Assembly (NCBI GenBank): GCA_037974665.1
Contig: CM075778.1
Coordinates: 25,610,001 to 25,674,000 of the forward strand
Reading direction: 5' to 3'
Source of the DNA: Ehretia macrophylla
Taxonomy: Eukaryota > Streptophyta > Magnoliopsida > Boraginales > Ehretiaceae
DNA length: 64,000 nt
Shown here: piece by piece, positions 10,110-22,935 of the stretch
Layout: each line of letters begins with the position of its first letter
Position numbering within the stretch: the stretch's first letter is position 1
Position numbers and translations under genes: made by a program
Notes under the pieces: model-generated
Told to the model about the DNA's origin: nothing
The model's database searches: none
Seen by the model: the letters and a program-made list of their open reading frames with translations, nothing else

Positions 10110-13100
10110 CTGAGAATGCAGTTTACAATGAAAAAAGGTCAGAAACAGTAGAGGTAGAGGCTGAAAGAAGGCTTTTACCTACACTTTTTATCCCCTTTTT
10201 CATCATTTATTTTGCATAAGTTGCTCACTGGAGTTCAATCCTTCATTATTCTTTGTCACAGAAAAAACAAAAATTATGTGAATATGAAATCCCTACTTCA
10301 ATCTAAAACATGGAGATTTTAGAAAAGCATTGCTACATATTCTGAACGTTCCCCACAAAATGAAACTGAAGAAAAACGTCTACCAAAGGAAAACAAGTAG
10401 AGATATTGACAACTTATGCTCAATCTTTACTGTTGGGCATGCACTACAACAACAAGTAGCATTGAATTCCTACAGAATAACAGGTCTACAATATGATTCC
10501 CCCCCTTCACAAAAGCAAAAAAAAAATCCCTTCACATCCGTGCACAGCCAGGGGCAATCAAGCCAAAGAATCAAATTACATGATGGATTATACCTTGTAG
10601 TCTTCACTTAGATGAGCCAAAACATTTTTTTTAGAGAAGTAAGATGAGCCAAAACTAAAACTTCCAAAAGACCAAGACAGACTTGGCAAACTGTGAGAAA
10701 CAAACTCAAAGTGCGTCAATAAAGCAACAAACACAGCCAGGGGTAAGCAATCCAAGGAACCAAATTACAAGCTGGACTATATCTCGTATTTCTTCAACTA
10801 CAAAATTGACAATTAAAACAAAACCTTTTGAGAGAGATGACAAGGGTGACAGAAACCAACTCAAAGTAAATCTACACAGCACAATAGCAATCAAACCTAG
10901 ACTAGACCAGTTGTCCAACTGGTCCAACCGGGAATTGGACCCCCTTTTGGTCACATCCAGCAAAACAGTTGACAGTACTGGCAAACTACAGAGAAGGATT
11001 TTCTCGACATCTTCTCTCATGTCCCCAGCAACAGAAACACCACCCAAACTCCCATAACGGATGCATGAACTAAATCCAACCCATATTCAACAGTTTCCCA
11101 TATCTTCAAGCCACACAACAGCAAAACAATATAGAGAACAGCCAAGAGCAAATCAAAGTAAATCTTCCCAAGATTTCAAAACCTAACAGAAGCACTAAGA
11201 GCCTATTCGTTCTGGAAAACTGACCAATTTCCTAGAGAACTTCTCCAAGAAAAGGAAAATATTTAGAGAACGTGTTCAGTTGAGAGAAAACAAAAACATA
11301 TTGTCTAGAGAATAGTTCTCAAAATGAAATTGCGTTAGAAGACATGTATAAGGTAGCACTCCAACATTTTCTCGACAATATGTTCTCCAAATCAGGAGAA
11401 TCTGAAGGGTCTGGACACCCGTGTTTCTATATTCTCTAACTACGATTCACTTATTTGAAAAAATATACAGAAAAAATTAAACGCGTATTTTTACTACTTC
11501 TAAATAGTTTTGTCTTTTTGGTAAACGCATTCTCAATGGAGAATTTGAAACAAAGAAACAAAAAATAGAAAATAAAAACTGAAATAGAAAAATGAAATGC
11601 CTTCTCCACAACTAAACAGATCAAGTATCTTCCGAAACATATCAAGTAATTTTCATTATCGTTATGGATCCTTTTGCATGCTTATGATTACCAATACAGT
11701 GATTCCTAAGAACTGATTGTGAGAAAAATCACTTAAATGTGATCATGTTGGATTTTCTGTCACACATATTATTCCTTTTTCCATATGTTGGGACTCTCAT
11801 ATAGGGAACTGCTTTATAACGGATCACAATATTGTGTGAACTGAGAAAGACAACTGCTGGGAAATGGTTCACCCTGTAGTCATTATTGATGAATTTCAGT
11901 ACACAGGCACAATGGAGGAGAGGCTACTGTCTGACAAGTCTTATAAAGGATTGCTTTAATGAACGTTGCATACAGTCATGAAATGCAAACATGATATAGA
12001 TTTGAAAGACGATGTACACAGCATGCAGAAATAGAGGATGGAAGAAGATTGTTGAAATTTCTAAAAGTTTCTGAGACTGGGAAGGAATGCAACTCACAGA
12101 TACAGGTTGTGGCTTCTTCATTTCCCTCCTTAATTCTTGTATGTTTTCAAATAAAAATTTATTCTGAAAACAAGATAACATGAGCGGTGTATCTACAAGT
12201 CGAACCCATGCAACTACTCTGACAAGCAGTTCAAGTGAGGTTGGAAGAACCTCTTTTGCCATATATCCCACTGCAGTAAACCCATAACTTCTGTGTTCAG
12301 ATTCCTATTTGCAACAAGGCCAGCAATCAAAGGGCCCAAGAAGGATTGAACTATCCTGAGTTCATGTATGAGATAGGTCATCCGCAACTAGTTAAAGCTC
12401 AGAAAAAACTTATCCTGGATCATCCTCCATATATTATACTTCTTCTAGCAGCAAAATCTTGGGCAAACCTATAACCCCATAAACTCTCATACAACATCAA
12501 TTTGAAGACTATCATTTCACTACATTGACTCCAGAAAGACGCAAGCATAACTAGAACTACCTTGTTAAGAAAAGGAGATAATGCAATTTTTAGCCTTCTA
12601 TAAACTCCTTTTGATGCAGAAGAGTCCAAATCAACAACCAGCCAAAAGCCACTTCCATTTCAACTAAGATTAGAGAGTTTGCATGCATAAGGTTCCCTCC
12701 CTACTTACAGCCAAAAGAATTCAACTACTAAGACTTCAAGACAGACCAGCTAGTCATATTTGCTGCAAAAAGACTTCGAAAAACCTTCAACTGAATACCT
12801 TTTGCGAAATCTAACTAACAGACTCCTTCCCAAATGGAGTATACTAAAATTTTTGAATACTTTACCCTCCATGAAGAAGTTTGCTCAAATTAATGCATAT
12901 TAAGAGCACAAGTACTAAATTCTACAGCTCCAGCTATCATGCTCAGAAGTAACACATTGACCTAAAGCTTTAAACATAGCATCAAAAAGAGGTGAAATAT
13001 CTTCTTACACATCAAGCAACACCAAAATCACCATGTTAGCTACCAATTAGAAGATTTCGGCATTTATTCTTGTCCAAAACAATCAAGAAAAATGCTGACT

Positions 13101-13753
13101 AAAATATTAACCGAGGAATTATAAATACAAATATCTGGTTTTCTATTTTTCACAATCTTAATCTTTTGCTGAGAAGTAATACTTCACCATCTTTATCATG
13201 CATTTCTTTTCCAAGATTGTATCTTTTCACCCAAATAAAATGCTTTAAAGACCAGTAACAATTATAAACTCCTATTAAAAAATTAACAATTCAAGAACTT
13301 TTGTGGCAAATGAATCCACAGAAACATAAACCCAGAAGTTAGCTATAATAACGGTCATATATTACTCTTTCATCATTCTGAGTGCCAAAAGTCCCACTTT
13401 GTTCTGTCGAATTTGCATGTTAGACACGTTACTACTGCAATAATCTAATAGCCCTTATTTACAAAAATGTGCTGCGTTGCCTCTAGTATCAGCTGGAGAT
13501 TTTTTGAGACAATCATATAAACCAAGTGAGCCTTTTAGGGTTTTAAGATTATTAGGACAATATAAGATTTAACATACAGCTTTAATAAAACATAGGATTT
13601 TTAAAACTAAAACCTCGAACAAAAATTCAGTACAATAAAACCAAAGTAAACAAAAATAAGTAAAACCCAGATGGAAAAATAAAGAAAAAGAAGCAATTTA
13701 AGTTGAGAACTGACCATTTTTTATTTTCGTATTTTTTTAGATTTTTGAACTTT
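10110..13753. other. 3.6 kb between the candidate exon and ISD11, unassigned
   Basis: The region is AT-rich with short unmatched open frames. On the minus strand, 12180-12650 has several splice-like signals around short open segments, for example a frame ending in ALSPFLNK followed by GTAGTT near 12560. I cannot assemble or identify a protein. It may be an intron-rich gene, a decayed gene, or 3' sequence of ISD11 transcripts. Confidence 0.3.
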
Positions 13754-14020
13754 TCAGTGTTTGAGCTCCATGACGCTTTTGACTTTGGGGGCGTAGAGAG
13801 AGTAGATGACGGCCTGCCTCTTGGCCACCTCCAGCTGGGACTTGCCGTCGTTGAAGGCGGCGGCCACCGCAGACGGCTCCGATAAGGCCTTGTTTTGGCG
13901 GAAGGCATCGATGGCCCGCCGCTTCGTGTACTCTCTTATGTTGTAGTCCGCGAATTCACGCGCCGTCTTCAGCAAGGCCCTGTACAGCCTTAGCACTTCA
14001 CCGCGAGTGGGCGACGCCAT
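13754..14020 (-). CDS. ISD11: ISD11/LYRM4-like LYR-motif protein of mitochondrial Fe-S assembly
   Basis: Complete single-exon coding sequence of 88 residues. The LYR tripeptide sits at residues 12-14 (EVLRLYRALL). It is followed by the helix typical of complex 1 LYR proteins, with YNIREYTKRR at 27-36 and the conserved phenylalanine of AFRQNK at 40. Known family role: ISD11 binds and stabilises the cysteine desulfurase NFS1 together with acyl carrier protein, and so supports mitochondrial Fe-S cluster synthesis. The length matches the roughly 87-90 residues of plant and animal ISD11. The frame is open 33 codons further upstream, but that extension is low-complexity (histidine and threonine runs), so MASPTRGEVL is the sensible start. 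The coding part is markedly GC-richer than its flanks. A TATA-like sequence lies about 105 bases upstream. Confidence 0.93.
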   Translation of the reverse strand: MASPTRGEVLRLYRALLKTAREFADYNIREYTKRRAIDAFRQNKALSEPSAVAAAFNDGKSQLEVAKRQAVIYSLYAPKVKSVMELKH

Positions 14021-14122
14021 TCTCTCTATAAATGTATGTGTGTGCGTGTTTGTGTGTGTGGAGAGCTTTGAGCTGCGAAGTATTTGGGGAAGTATATTAT
14101 GTTGCTTTTGTGTAGACACGTT

Positions 14123-14130
14123 TTTATATA
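14123..14130 (-). promoter_or_regulatory. TATA box of ISD11
   Basis: On the minus strand this reads TATATAAA, about 103-110 bases upstream of the ISD11 start codon. That would place the transcription start near 14095 and give a 5' UTR of roughly 75 bases. The UTR contains a CACA-rich tract at about 14036-14060. Confidence 0.5.
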
Positions 14131-15299
14131 CTCTATTTAATTGATTATTTTATAGAATTTTCATTTTAGGAAAAGTAAAAAAGAAAATTGAAATTAAAAT
14201 TGAATTTGTTTTATTTATTTTTATTTTTGTAAGTGAATAAAAATTTGTTCAATTGAAGTTACTGAGTCGATTATAAAATCTCAAACATCAGAGCCAAAAG
14301 TTAAAAAAAAAAAATTATGAACAAAAAAAGGAGTTCAATTGAGTGAAAAGGATTAGTGTCCACATTTTTCTAAGTTACATCGTAAATTTAATTAAATAAT
14401 GTAATTGCGCAAGTTTGAGGACTAGATTTATCCATACACTTCATCCTATCATTTAAAAGGACATGCAATACTTGTTTCTCCTTGCATCTTTCACCTCCAT
14501 TTTCTCTCTCGCTCTGTCTCTTGGGAAATATGGTTTACTCGCAGTTTAATCTCTATTCCTTAAACCATGTGACATTGAGTATACGTGAAAACACGTAACT
14601 TCATAACCTAAGCTAAAATTATGGTAAATGATAAATAAGAATAGAGGTATTAAATAAAGGTCAAATATTAGTTACATATTGAGTTGTATGCCTCTAGAAT
14701 ATTAGCAAAAATAATATTATGTAACCGAGTTTCAAGGATTTAAAATAAATTTTGAGTAAAACCACTATATGAATAAACAAATATTTATTTGTGTTATGGG
14801 GTGCTCATTGATTAGTACAAAACCCCTTTTATGTATTGTTGGATGTTGAGATATTAATTGTGATTGCAGCTGTATTTTTGAATATTAATATATTTTCTAT
14901 TTTGTGACTCCATAAATCTATAAGATATCATCCTTTTTTGTATTTTTAGAAACTATCTTAGACATAATTGAAAACTACTCGCACATCTCTTAAATTCATT
15001 GTGGTCAACAATCAGGAGAGGGGATTTATGTTAAATGATCACAAATTCTAAGTAATGAGGTGTAGTTTCTGAATTAAAAGAATGGTTATAAAAAGTTCTT
15101 TTAAAGTTATCATTCTTTCCTCTCCAATTCAGTGAAACTCTCTAATAATATTTTTTAGCTTTTTATATTTAAAACTTTGAGATTTAGTACATATGTGAAA
15201 ATTAAGAGTGTAAGCCTTTGTTTGACCTAATTTTTTTTACACTTAAAAGTGATTTTTATAAATTTAGAAGTTAATCTCACATGTTGCAATAATAGAATA
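14131..15299. other. Intergenic AT-rich stretch between ISD11 and CHX
   Basis: No gene or recognisable repeat is seen. The part nearest 14131 would include the ISD11 promoter. Confidence 0.4.
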
Positions 15300-15605
15300 T
15301 ACTTAATCTTTCGCAAATCGTGGGGGAAATTTTTAGGTCTATGTTGCAATTTGCGAGAATACTACCCGGGAATATTCCTTTCAAGTTGGAAAAATTAGGA
15401 CCTCAGGAAGCCAAGTCAATACCCATGAAAATAGTATATATATCTTGTTCATCTACAGCAAAAGGTAACTGATCTCTCCTTTTTATTCTTGACTTAAATA
15501 CTTTTACTCGAGTCATTTCAATTAAAGACTTGGGGGTCGGAGTTATCCCCGAAATTAAGCCCACGCTTTCTTTTTTTGTACAGGACAACTCGAATTTTTT
15601 CCCAA
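15300..15605. repeat. Possible decayed LTR end of a Ty3/gypsy element
   Basis: A GC-richer block in an AT-rich stretch contains a 'gggggtcggagttatccccg' segment followed by a pyrimidine tract and TACAGG. That layout resembles the end of Tat-lineage LTRs. There is no partner repeat and the limits are unclear. Confidence 0.3.
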
Positions 15606-16448
15606 GAAGGATAAATCAAGTTTTGACCTTAACAACAAAAAACCATAAATTTTAATATAATGCTAATTAATTGTTTTTGGTTTAAAATTTGAAATGGGAT
15701 TAATTAATCTTGATGATTGAATTAGGCAAGTAGTCCAAATTGAATGGACCCTGAACTTATGCACATTTTTTTTTTCTCATTTGAATTGTATTTCCTCGCA
15801 TAAGAATTATGACTTTGGTAAGGTTTTAAAAAGGGAAAAACAATTTCAATATTTCTTTTCTTGATTAATATGCAACTTTATTATTATTATTATTTTTTGT
15901 CAATATGCAACTTGAGTTTTATCTTTTCGTCTCTTTGCCTTGGTTTTTTTTTTCTTATTTGGTACTCTCACTTTTACGAAATACAAAAGTAATTTTAAAA
16001 AACAACAATATTTGAATATAAACCTTTCTTGAAGACCATTCTTTTATAGTTTGTCTAACAATTGATTATAGATTTGTGGTTAGAGAATATTGAACAATAA
16101 GCACCAATCCATCGTTGTCAAATTTGCTCCAACTTGACCACTTTCCAGAAAGAAAAAAAAAAGTATTAAAAAGGAAATTGATATTAAAATTTGTTTGATT
16201 GAAGTTAATTAATCAGAAAATTTAACAAGAAATTTGTAAATAGAAGAAGTTTCATCAGAAAATTTGTTGGTTTCAACTCCCTTAATGGAGGTCAGCGATT
16301 TAAAACTATCATATGTAGTTATACAGAAAATTATGACCAAAAAAAAAAAGTTATACAGAAATAAAAGAAATCATAATTTCAATAACTTTTGGACATTTGA
16401 AGTATATTTTATATTGGGGCTGACTTCTCAAGAAGCCAAATGCAAAAA

Positions 16449-16739
16449 ATGCATAAGGGAAAATTATGCAATTGGTCTCTATTGTTCTCCTAAAATTTTA
16501 AATTTGTCTATATTATTCAAAATTAGAGAATTTAGTCTGTACTGTTTCTTAAAAAAATTTAAATTCGTCTTTATTATTCAAAAGTAACCAATTTATTCAC
16601 TATTGTTTTCCAAAAAAAAAAAAATCAATTTAGTAGCCACATGCCGGGCCTAAACTAATTTTTTTTCAGAAACAATAGAGACTAAATTAAAATTTTAAGA
16701 AAACAACGAGGATCATTCATGCAATTTTTCTTAATGCAT
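16449..16739. repeat. MITE-like inverted repeat (about 290 bp)
   Basis: The ends are inverted copies of each other (TGCATAAGGGAAAATT on the left, TGCATTAAGAAAAATT from the right). The interior is AT-rich with periodic 'tattattcaaaatta'-like phrases. The same interior type occurs at 41699-42095. No clear target duplication was found. Confidence 0.5.
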
Positions 16740-17064
16740 GATTTCAAGAAAGTTAACCGTTAACCTTGTGCTAATATAAACATATCTGCAAATTCATTTG
16801 CAGAAAAAATTGTTGGGCTAACAATAATCATCTCCTAGATCCAAATCCTAGCTTAGGTGCCATAAAAAGCATAATACATCTCCTGAGTTTGCTAAAAAAT
16901 TAAAAAATAAAACTTAAAAGAGGGCACTTTTTCCAAACGTGCGAAAAACACATGTTGAGGTTTACAAAAAAACGTATAAACCTCATTAATTATAACACGT
17001 GTTACCATCACGCACGCGTTACCATATATTGTGGACATGGTGGTGGCCGCATAACACAGACTAA

Positions 17065-20000
17065 CTAACGAGTCATTTGCTTTTGTTGTTGAATAACTAG
17101 AACAGAAGCTCTCCATTTGCCTTCCATGGATCCAAGAAAATCGCCAATGATTCCCAATTCAGGGAATTCACTCCACTCACTAAGCCCTGAAGTCTGAGGA
17201 GTACTTTCTATGTTGTTGCGTCTCCCAACTATTACCAGGTCGAATTCATTGATCATACTGCGAATCACCAATGCAGTTTCAGGACCATCCTCCACTTTCT
17301 CTTCTACATAATACACAAACTCAGTACCAATATTGTTCATCTTCACATCCTTCAATACTGCATCGTCAAGCATCTTCTCCCTCTTGTTGACATGAATGAA
17401 TTCCTGATCTTCATCTGCTGCGACGAAACGAATCACAGTTAGGCTAACGCCCGAGCTTCTTGCTATTCGTTTCGCGTATGTCAATGCTTCGCGATCATCA
17501 CTGCCTCCGAAGAAGATCATAGCTACAGAATATGATGATTCCCTCTCTACAAGGCCGCGGTCGATGAATATCCCCACCGAGCAAGGCGCTCTGTCGAGAA
17601 TTTTCTCGTTAAGGCTCCTCAGGGCGTTGTCCTCGGCTTCAACCGATCCCTGGAAATCCCATTTCCGATGGAAAGGGACTATCAGAAGGGATGTTAATTT
17701 GTCAAGTGCAAGGGTGCATATATCGTCATACATTAATTTGCGCGGAGATATTGCAGTGAAGCATTGTGTTGTAATGGCACCTTCTTTCGCTCTTTCGAAT
17801 TGGCCAAAAGCCAGAAGAATATCTTCCGAGTAAGAATAGCCGGACGAGTTTTTCTTCTGGAGTTGGTGAGAGATGAAGATGGGAGAGGCTCGGCCATGAA
17901 GTTCAATCAGGTGGAGGACGAATATTGTCATCGGAGTATCTTTGGTCGGGCCTGAAGCATCAATCAGGTTGATGAAACCATTGATGTTATCTGGCCTGTG
18001 AAGGCAAGCTAATACTCTCAATTCACCATCCATTTTGGAATGCATGATATTCCTACTTTGGTATCCAGCATATTTCCTTTTGGGATCGTAGAGTTTTCTC
18101 ACAGTTATTGTTGTAGCCGCTGCTGTTACTGCAACTGTGATGATCATGACAGCCATGGTAGGCTCATTGAGAACCTGCAGATGATTGAGGAAAAAACGTC
18201 AGCCATTAATTTGCAACACAGTCTAAATGAGTATTTTCATCCATTAACTAACTAAAGTAGAACACCGTTAGACCGTTAGTCCATTGCCAATTTTTCATCC
18301 ATTTCAGTCATTAGTCCTTTACCAATTTGGCATGCGATGTGCACATAACAACAAACAATTAACGAAAATGCAGAAAGGACTAATAATGTCTTATTCTATA
18401 AACATATAGGACTAAAATGCACATTTTTGAAGTTAATAGACCAAATGATAATTTTCGCCAAAAGTTAACTGACCAATGAACGCTAAATTATATCAACGTC
18501 AGGAATATACAGTAATGAGACAGACAGTGAATTCCCAGAAAGTTTTAAAGGAAATTTGAATACCTGATTGTCTCTGGCAACACTGTTGGAAGCTATCTCC
18601 ACAACACCTTTTGTGCACATAATAAGGCCAAGTGCTAAAGCATCTCTAAAGGGCACTTTACAAATCCAAGCAGGTATAACACCAGCTGCTAACTTCACAA
18701 AAAAAACTAGAGGAATGAGAATGACATACGCAGTGGTAGAAGAAGAATTTCGAAAAATGGATCGCAGATCTGCTCTTGATGAGTTTATGGTCACGAAAAC
18801 AGGGACGAGCAACCCGGAGGTATAGGAATCAAGGTTGTCGACTAAACGAGAACCCATAGGCGGTCCATCAGGTACAGCCAATCCAATCACAAAAGCGCCT
18901 AAAAGAGCATATTGATCAATAAAATGAGTAAACAGGCAGCCCAGAAGAGCCAACATGATGATTGCATAAAGATATCCGTTCCCGACATCTCGGCCTTCTG
19001 GTGTCCGCTTGACTATCCAGACCATTCCAGGCCGGATGATTAAGAAGACAAGGAGAAGGAAGCAAACGAATAATCCAAGGTCTATACATACTGCCTTGGC
19101 AGAGCTAGTTTTCAAGTGGACTTGATACAGATTCAATGATAATATTAGTGTGACATTCATGAATTCAGATACGGCAGCTGAAGACAGGGCTAAACGTCCA
19201 AGTTCGGAATTGAGAAGTTTGAGGTCCCTGAGGAGCAATACGATTCCAGAAAACGAACTTAGACTTATCATTGCCACCACACTGCGGATTGGATCTTCAG
19301 GCTGATTATATTCGGCAACGAAAGATGTGCTAGCAAACCCGATCGAGAACGGAAGAATGAGAGTCAAAATGCCAACTGCAATTGCCTTCTTTCCTGTTTT
19401 GGTTATCAGAGTTACATCTGACTTCACACCGATCAGGAAAAGGAGAAATGTGTACCCAAACATTGACAATGTAGTGATTGTCTCTTGAGTATCGAATGGA
19501 AACAGCTTGTATGTGAATTTTGTGACAATATTTGGCATCGTAGGTCCAAGAATAACACCAGCCTAAAACCATTCATCAACAAAAAGTTAAGAATATTACA
19601 AGGGAATAATAAACAACTTAAAGTCTATCTATGAATAGCACTCGTAAAATTATTCATTTTGACAAAAAGGCTAAGCCATCAGCTACCACATTGTAGAGTT
19701 GCAGATATTCTCATTTTGCCTTTGTTGGAATTTGGTGTTGGGTCGCCCAATATGTCTCGGGATTCAATTCGTGTTAAGTTTGACTGGACACCCGTGAAAT
19801 CGATACATAGACAGAATCAAATATATTCATTTTGACCATCACATTCCATGATGATATATATGCTAAAACTACAAAATATGCTTAAAATCATACATATATA
19901 TATATGTTTCTTTGACAAGTTAGAGATAGTTTTTTCCCCAAAAGGAAAGATCATACATGTTATATATGCAGCAATTATAGAAAAACACAGATTAGAAAAA

Positions 20001-20281
20001 CTCGATGCATGCTTTGCATAGATGCAATTTGAGAACGTAGAGATATTAATTTAATTACGTACAATAATCTCCGCGAGAATCTTAGGAAATCGAAAGATCT
20101 TGAGAGGATAATGGAGGAGCTGTGTAAGGATGAATACAACAACTATCTGCATTTCCAGTGCTGGTAAGGGAAAGGTAGATGGTATTTCACCTTCCCAGAC
20201 ACCAAGTGAATGCATTCGAACAGGGAATGTAATGCATTTTGTTACATTTGACCGATTGACAACACTGACGATATTATTCAT
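17065..20281 (-). CDS. CHX-family (CPA2) cation/H+ antiporter, three exons, 775 residues
   Basis: Exons by splice signal and frame: 20281-20063 (residues 1-73), 19562-18564 (74-406) and 18174-17065 (407-775). Both introns are phase 0 and GT-AG. The first exon carries GVWEGEIP and the first membrane helix. The second has GVILGPT (75-81), FLLFLIGVKSD (112-122) and about eleven further hydrophobic helices, ending in LIMCTKGVVE. The third finishes the membrane part (VLNEPTMAVM) and adds the long hydrophilic tail with LYDPKRKYAGYQ and two USP-like folds typical of CHX proteins. Length matches the family (about 770-860). Members exchange K+ or Na+ for H+ across endomembranes or the plasma membrane, often in pollen or guard cells. 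An oddity is that the helix that usually carries an Asn-Asp pair reads AAVSEFMN (Ser205-Glu206). The subfamily within CHX is not resolved. Confidence 0.93.
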
Positions 20282-20547
20282 TAGGCCAACACGAAAAAAG
20301 TTCGAGCTGGTGGGGAAGAAGAACGGATTAAAGATGGTGAAGATGAGGAAACAAACATGGAGAAATGATAATGATTTATACTTTTCTATCTATTTCGCAA
20401 AAATATCGTAGTCAGTGGAGAATTCTGGGTGGGAGGGAAGGAGGTGTTGACGGGAACGTTTACAATATTTGACCAAGCTGGAATTTTCCACTTTCGGTCA
20501 TGCTGATAACAGTTTGCACTGAAAAAGATAGCCATTTGTTTGACTTT
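20282..20547. other. Upstream region of the CHX gene
   Basis: This short stretch precedes the CHX start codon on the minus strand and ends at a MITE boundary. I see no convincing TATA box. Promoter elements may have been displaced by the MITE. Confidence 0.35.
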
Positions 20548-21850
20548 GCCTCCGTTTGTTTTCCGTAAAATATTTTTTTAATTTTTTGATATTTGGTAAT
20601 AAAAAAAAAGTACATAACACCACAACCTCTTATAATTAAGTAAAAGTGCACAGAATTTCTTTGTATTTTTAAAAATGCACCAAAGTCTCTTGTGGTTTTA
20701 AAAATATTATACCACAACCCCTTCTGTCAAAAAAATAGTTACTTTTAACGAAAAGTGCATTGCATGCGTATTTAGTGCGATTTTTCATATTTTTTGGGTT
20801 AAATTATTACTTAATTGGACAAAATACCCTTATAGTATATATATGTGTTTTTTTTTCTTTTCTTTTCTTTTTTTCTCAATGCAATTTTCACAACAAAAAA
20901 AAAAATTTATAAAAAAGGAAAAAACCATCTTCTTCCTCAAACCTACCCCCCCCCCCCCCCCCCCCCACACCTACCCACCCCATTCCGGCAGGAAAAAAAC
21001 TATGTTGCATCAATCACAACAAGACCGAGAATTCAACAAAATGACTAAAATTATTAGCTTCAAGTTTTTGGGATCAATCTCAAAACTCCTCTGCCATTTT
21101 TCAAACCAAAAGCAAATATTCAAGCTCTAGAAATATTGCATGACTGATGCAGTTAATAGAAAGTAACAGGCAAAAAAAAATGTGAAATACTTCCTAATAA
21201 ACCTCATAACTTTGGCATTTTAACTGATATATATGTGTGTGTATATATGTACACACACGTGTGTGTGTATATATTATATATATGTATAAACAAAAAAAAG
21301 GAAAAGAGAAAAAAAAGAATTGAGGGGTATTTAAGTCTTTTTACAAATTTATTGACGGAAAGTTTAGGAGGGGGTGCATGTGCACGTTTTTAAAATCATA
21401 GGGAATTGCGGTGCACTTTTGAAGATACAGGGGGTCCTATACACTTTTGCTTAACTATAGGAGGCTGTGGTGCTATTTATTAATCAATCAAAAAATATTT
21501 TTCAGTCAAAAAAAAATTTATTTAAAAAAGTGGAAAATATTTTCTTCTCTTTTGAGAGAAGAAAATATTTTTTGCTCACTCTACCCAATCCCACCGCACC
21601 CCAACCAGAAAATATTGGTGTGTGTATGTGTGTTTATGTATACATATATATATAGGTGTGTGCATATGTGCGTGTTTTTCTTTTTATAAAAATCTCTCAT
21701 TGAAAAATAATTTTTATTATGATATTTAAACACTAGAAAATATTTTTTAGTGTGACAACTAAATTCTCAAAAATATTTAATATTTCAAAAAAATATTTTT
21801 TCTTATAAATATTTTTCACCATTAAATTATTTTAGGACAACAAACGTGGC
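20548..21850. mobile_element. AT-rich MITE/DNA transposon A with nested inverted repeat
   Basis: The termini are inverted: GCCTCCGTTTGTTTTCCG on the left, and read from the right GCCACGTTTGTTGTCC, both followed by TAAAATA. The same family end occurs at 22141-22935. Inside lies another inverted repeat: about 90 bases near 20608-20700 starting CACCACAACCTC, mirrored near 21385-21472. This suggests one MITE nested in another. A run of 21 C at 20946-20966 and a TG/TA microsatellite (21228-21285) lie in the centre. No clear target duplication was found. Confidence 0.5.
20946..20966. repeat. Homopolymer of 21 cytosines
   Basis: Uninterrupted C run next to CA-rich sequence inside MITE A. Such runs are prone to length error in sequencing and to i-motif/G-quadruplex formation. 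Confidence 0.9.
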
Positions 21851-22140
21851 GTTTATATCAAACTGCCCATGGAACGTTAAGGTTTATTACTCGGCTCCTA
21901 TAGTCAAGTTAGACTCATATTCAGGTGGTAGTTGACGTCATCTTGCTTATATACATCAACAAACCCGATTATAAACCCGATAACGAAATTGAGGGGGGTT
22001 TTTGTTAACGTTTTAGTTTTAGTTTCATGTTCGAATTAATATACGTGTATTAAACTTAAGAAATTAGAAAATTACATTAATAGAGTTGGGAAATGATAAA
22101 TAGGAATTAAGTTAGCATAATCTAATCAATGATTGTCTAA

Positions 22141-22935
22141 GGCTCTATTTGTTTGCCGTAAAATAACTTGCTGATGAAAAATATTACAGGAAAAAATATT
22201 TTTTTTGAAAAATATAATATTTTTTGGTATTTGATTGTCACATTATAAAATATTTTTTGGTATTTGAATATAGAGGATAAAATTGATTAAAATTATTAAT
22301 TTATTAATTTTTAAATTATTAATAATTAATCCCTATGAATTAATTAATTGATTAAAATTATTAATTGATTAATTAATTATTTTAATTTTATTAGTTAAAA
22401 ATTTTAAAATAATTATAATTAATAATTTTATAAAATAATAATAATTTAATTTTTTATTTATTAATTAATTTTTTTCTTAATTTAAAACTAAATTAGTTGA
22501 ATAATTAATAAAAATTTTAATTAATGAATAAAAATCTTAAATATAATTAAATAATTAGTCAAGTAATTATTATTAATTAATAGTAATTTGACAAATTATC
22601 AATTTAAAATGAAATTAGTTAAATTATTAGTTATTAATTATTTATTTTTTATTAATTAGTTAGTTAATCAATTATTTTCTTATTTATTAACTATAATTTA
22701 ATTCACTATTAATTTAATTAATTAATTATTAATTAAATTAAATTTTATTAATTGAAAATGTGACAAGAGTGGGGTGCGGTGGGGTGCAGTTGGGGGGGTA
22801 AAAATAGTGTGGAGTGAGTGAAAAATATTTTCTTATCCTAAAGAAGATGAAAATATTTTTTACTATTTTTAACTAAACATTTCTTTACTAAAAAATATTT
22901 TTCAAGAAAATATTTTATGACAAACAAATGGAGGC
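22141..22935. mobile_element. AT-rich MITE B, same family as MITE A
   Basis: Left end GGCTCTATTTGTTTGCCG followed by TAAAATA; right end, read inward, GCCTCCATTTGTTTGTCA followed by TAAAATA. The core is dominated by TTAATTAA-type repeats. Near the right end a G-rich block with 'ggggtgcggtggggtgcag' mirrors a block near 21575-21605 of MITE A in inverted orientation, tying the two together. Flanks are TCTAA and TTAAG, so a short TA-containing duplication is possible but not certain. Confidence 0.6.

Noticed and set aside
11178-11440. Possible MITE beginning 'gcctattcgttctgg'
   Set aside because: No inverted partner end or target duplication could be found.
12180-12650. Multi-exon gene between ISD11 and the orphan exon
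   Set aside because: Several splice-like signals exist but no consistent frame or family similarity could be built by reading.
17564-18255. Plus-strand open frames opposite the CHX third exon as overlapping genes
   Set aside because: They are antisense shadows of a well-supported coding exon and show no family features.
20946-20966. C21 homopolymer as a functional i-motif or quadruplex
   Set aside because: It lies in a decayed MITE and such runs are frequent sequencing or assembly artefacts; no context suggests function.
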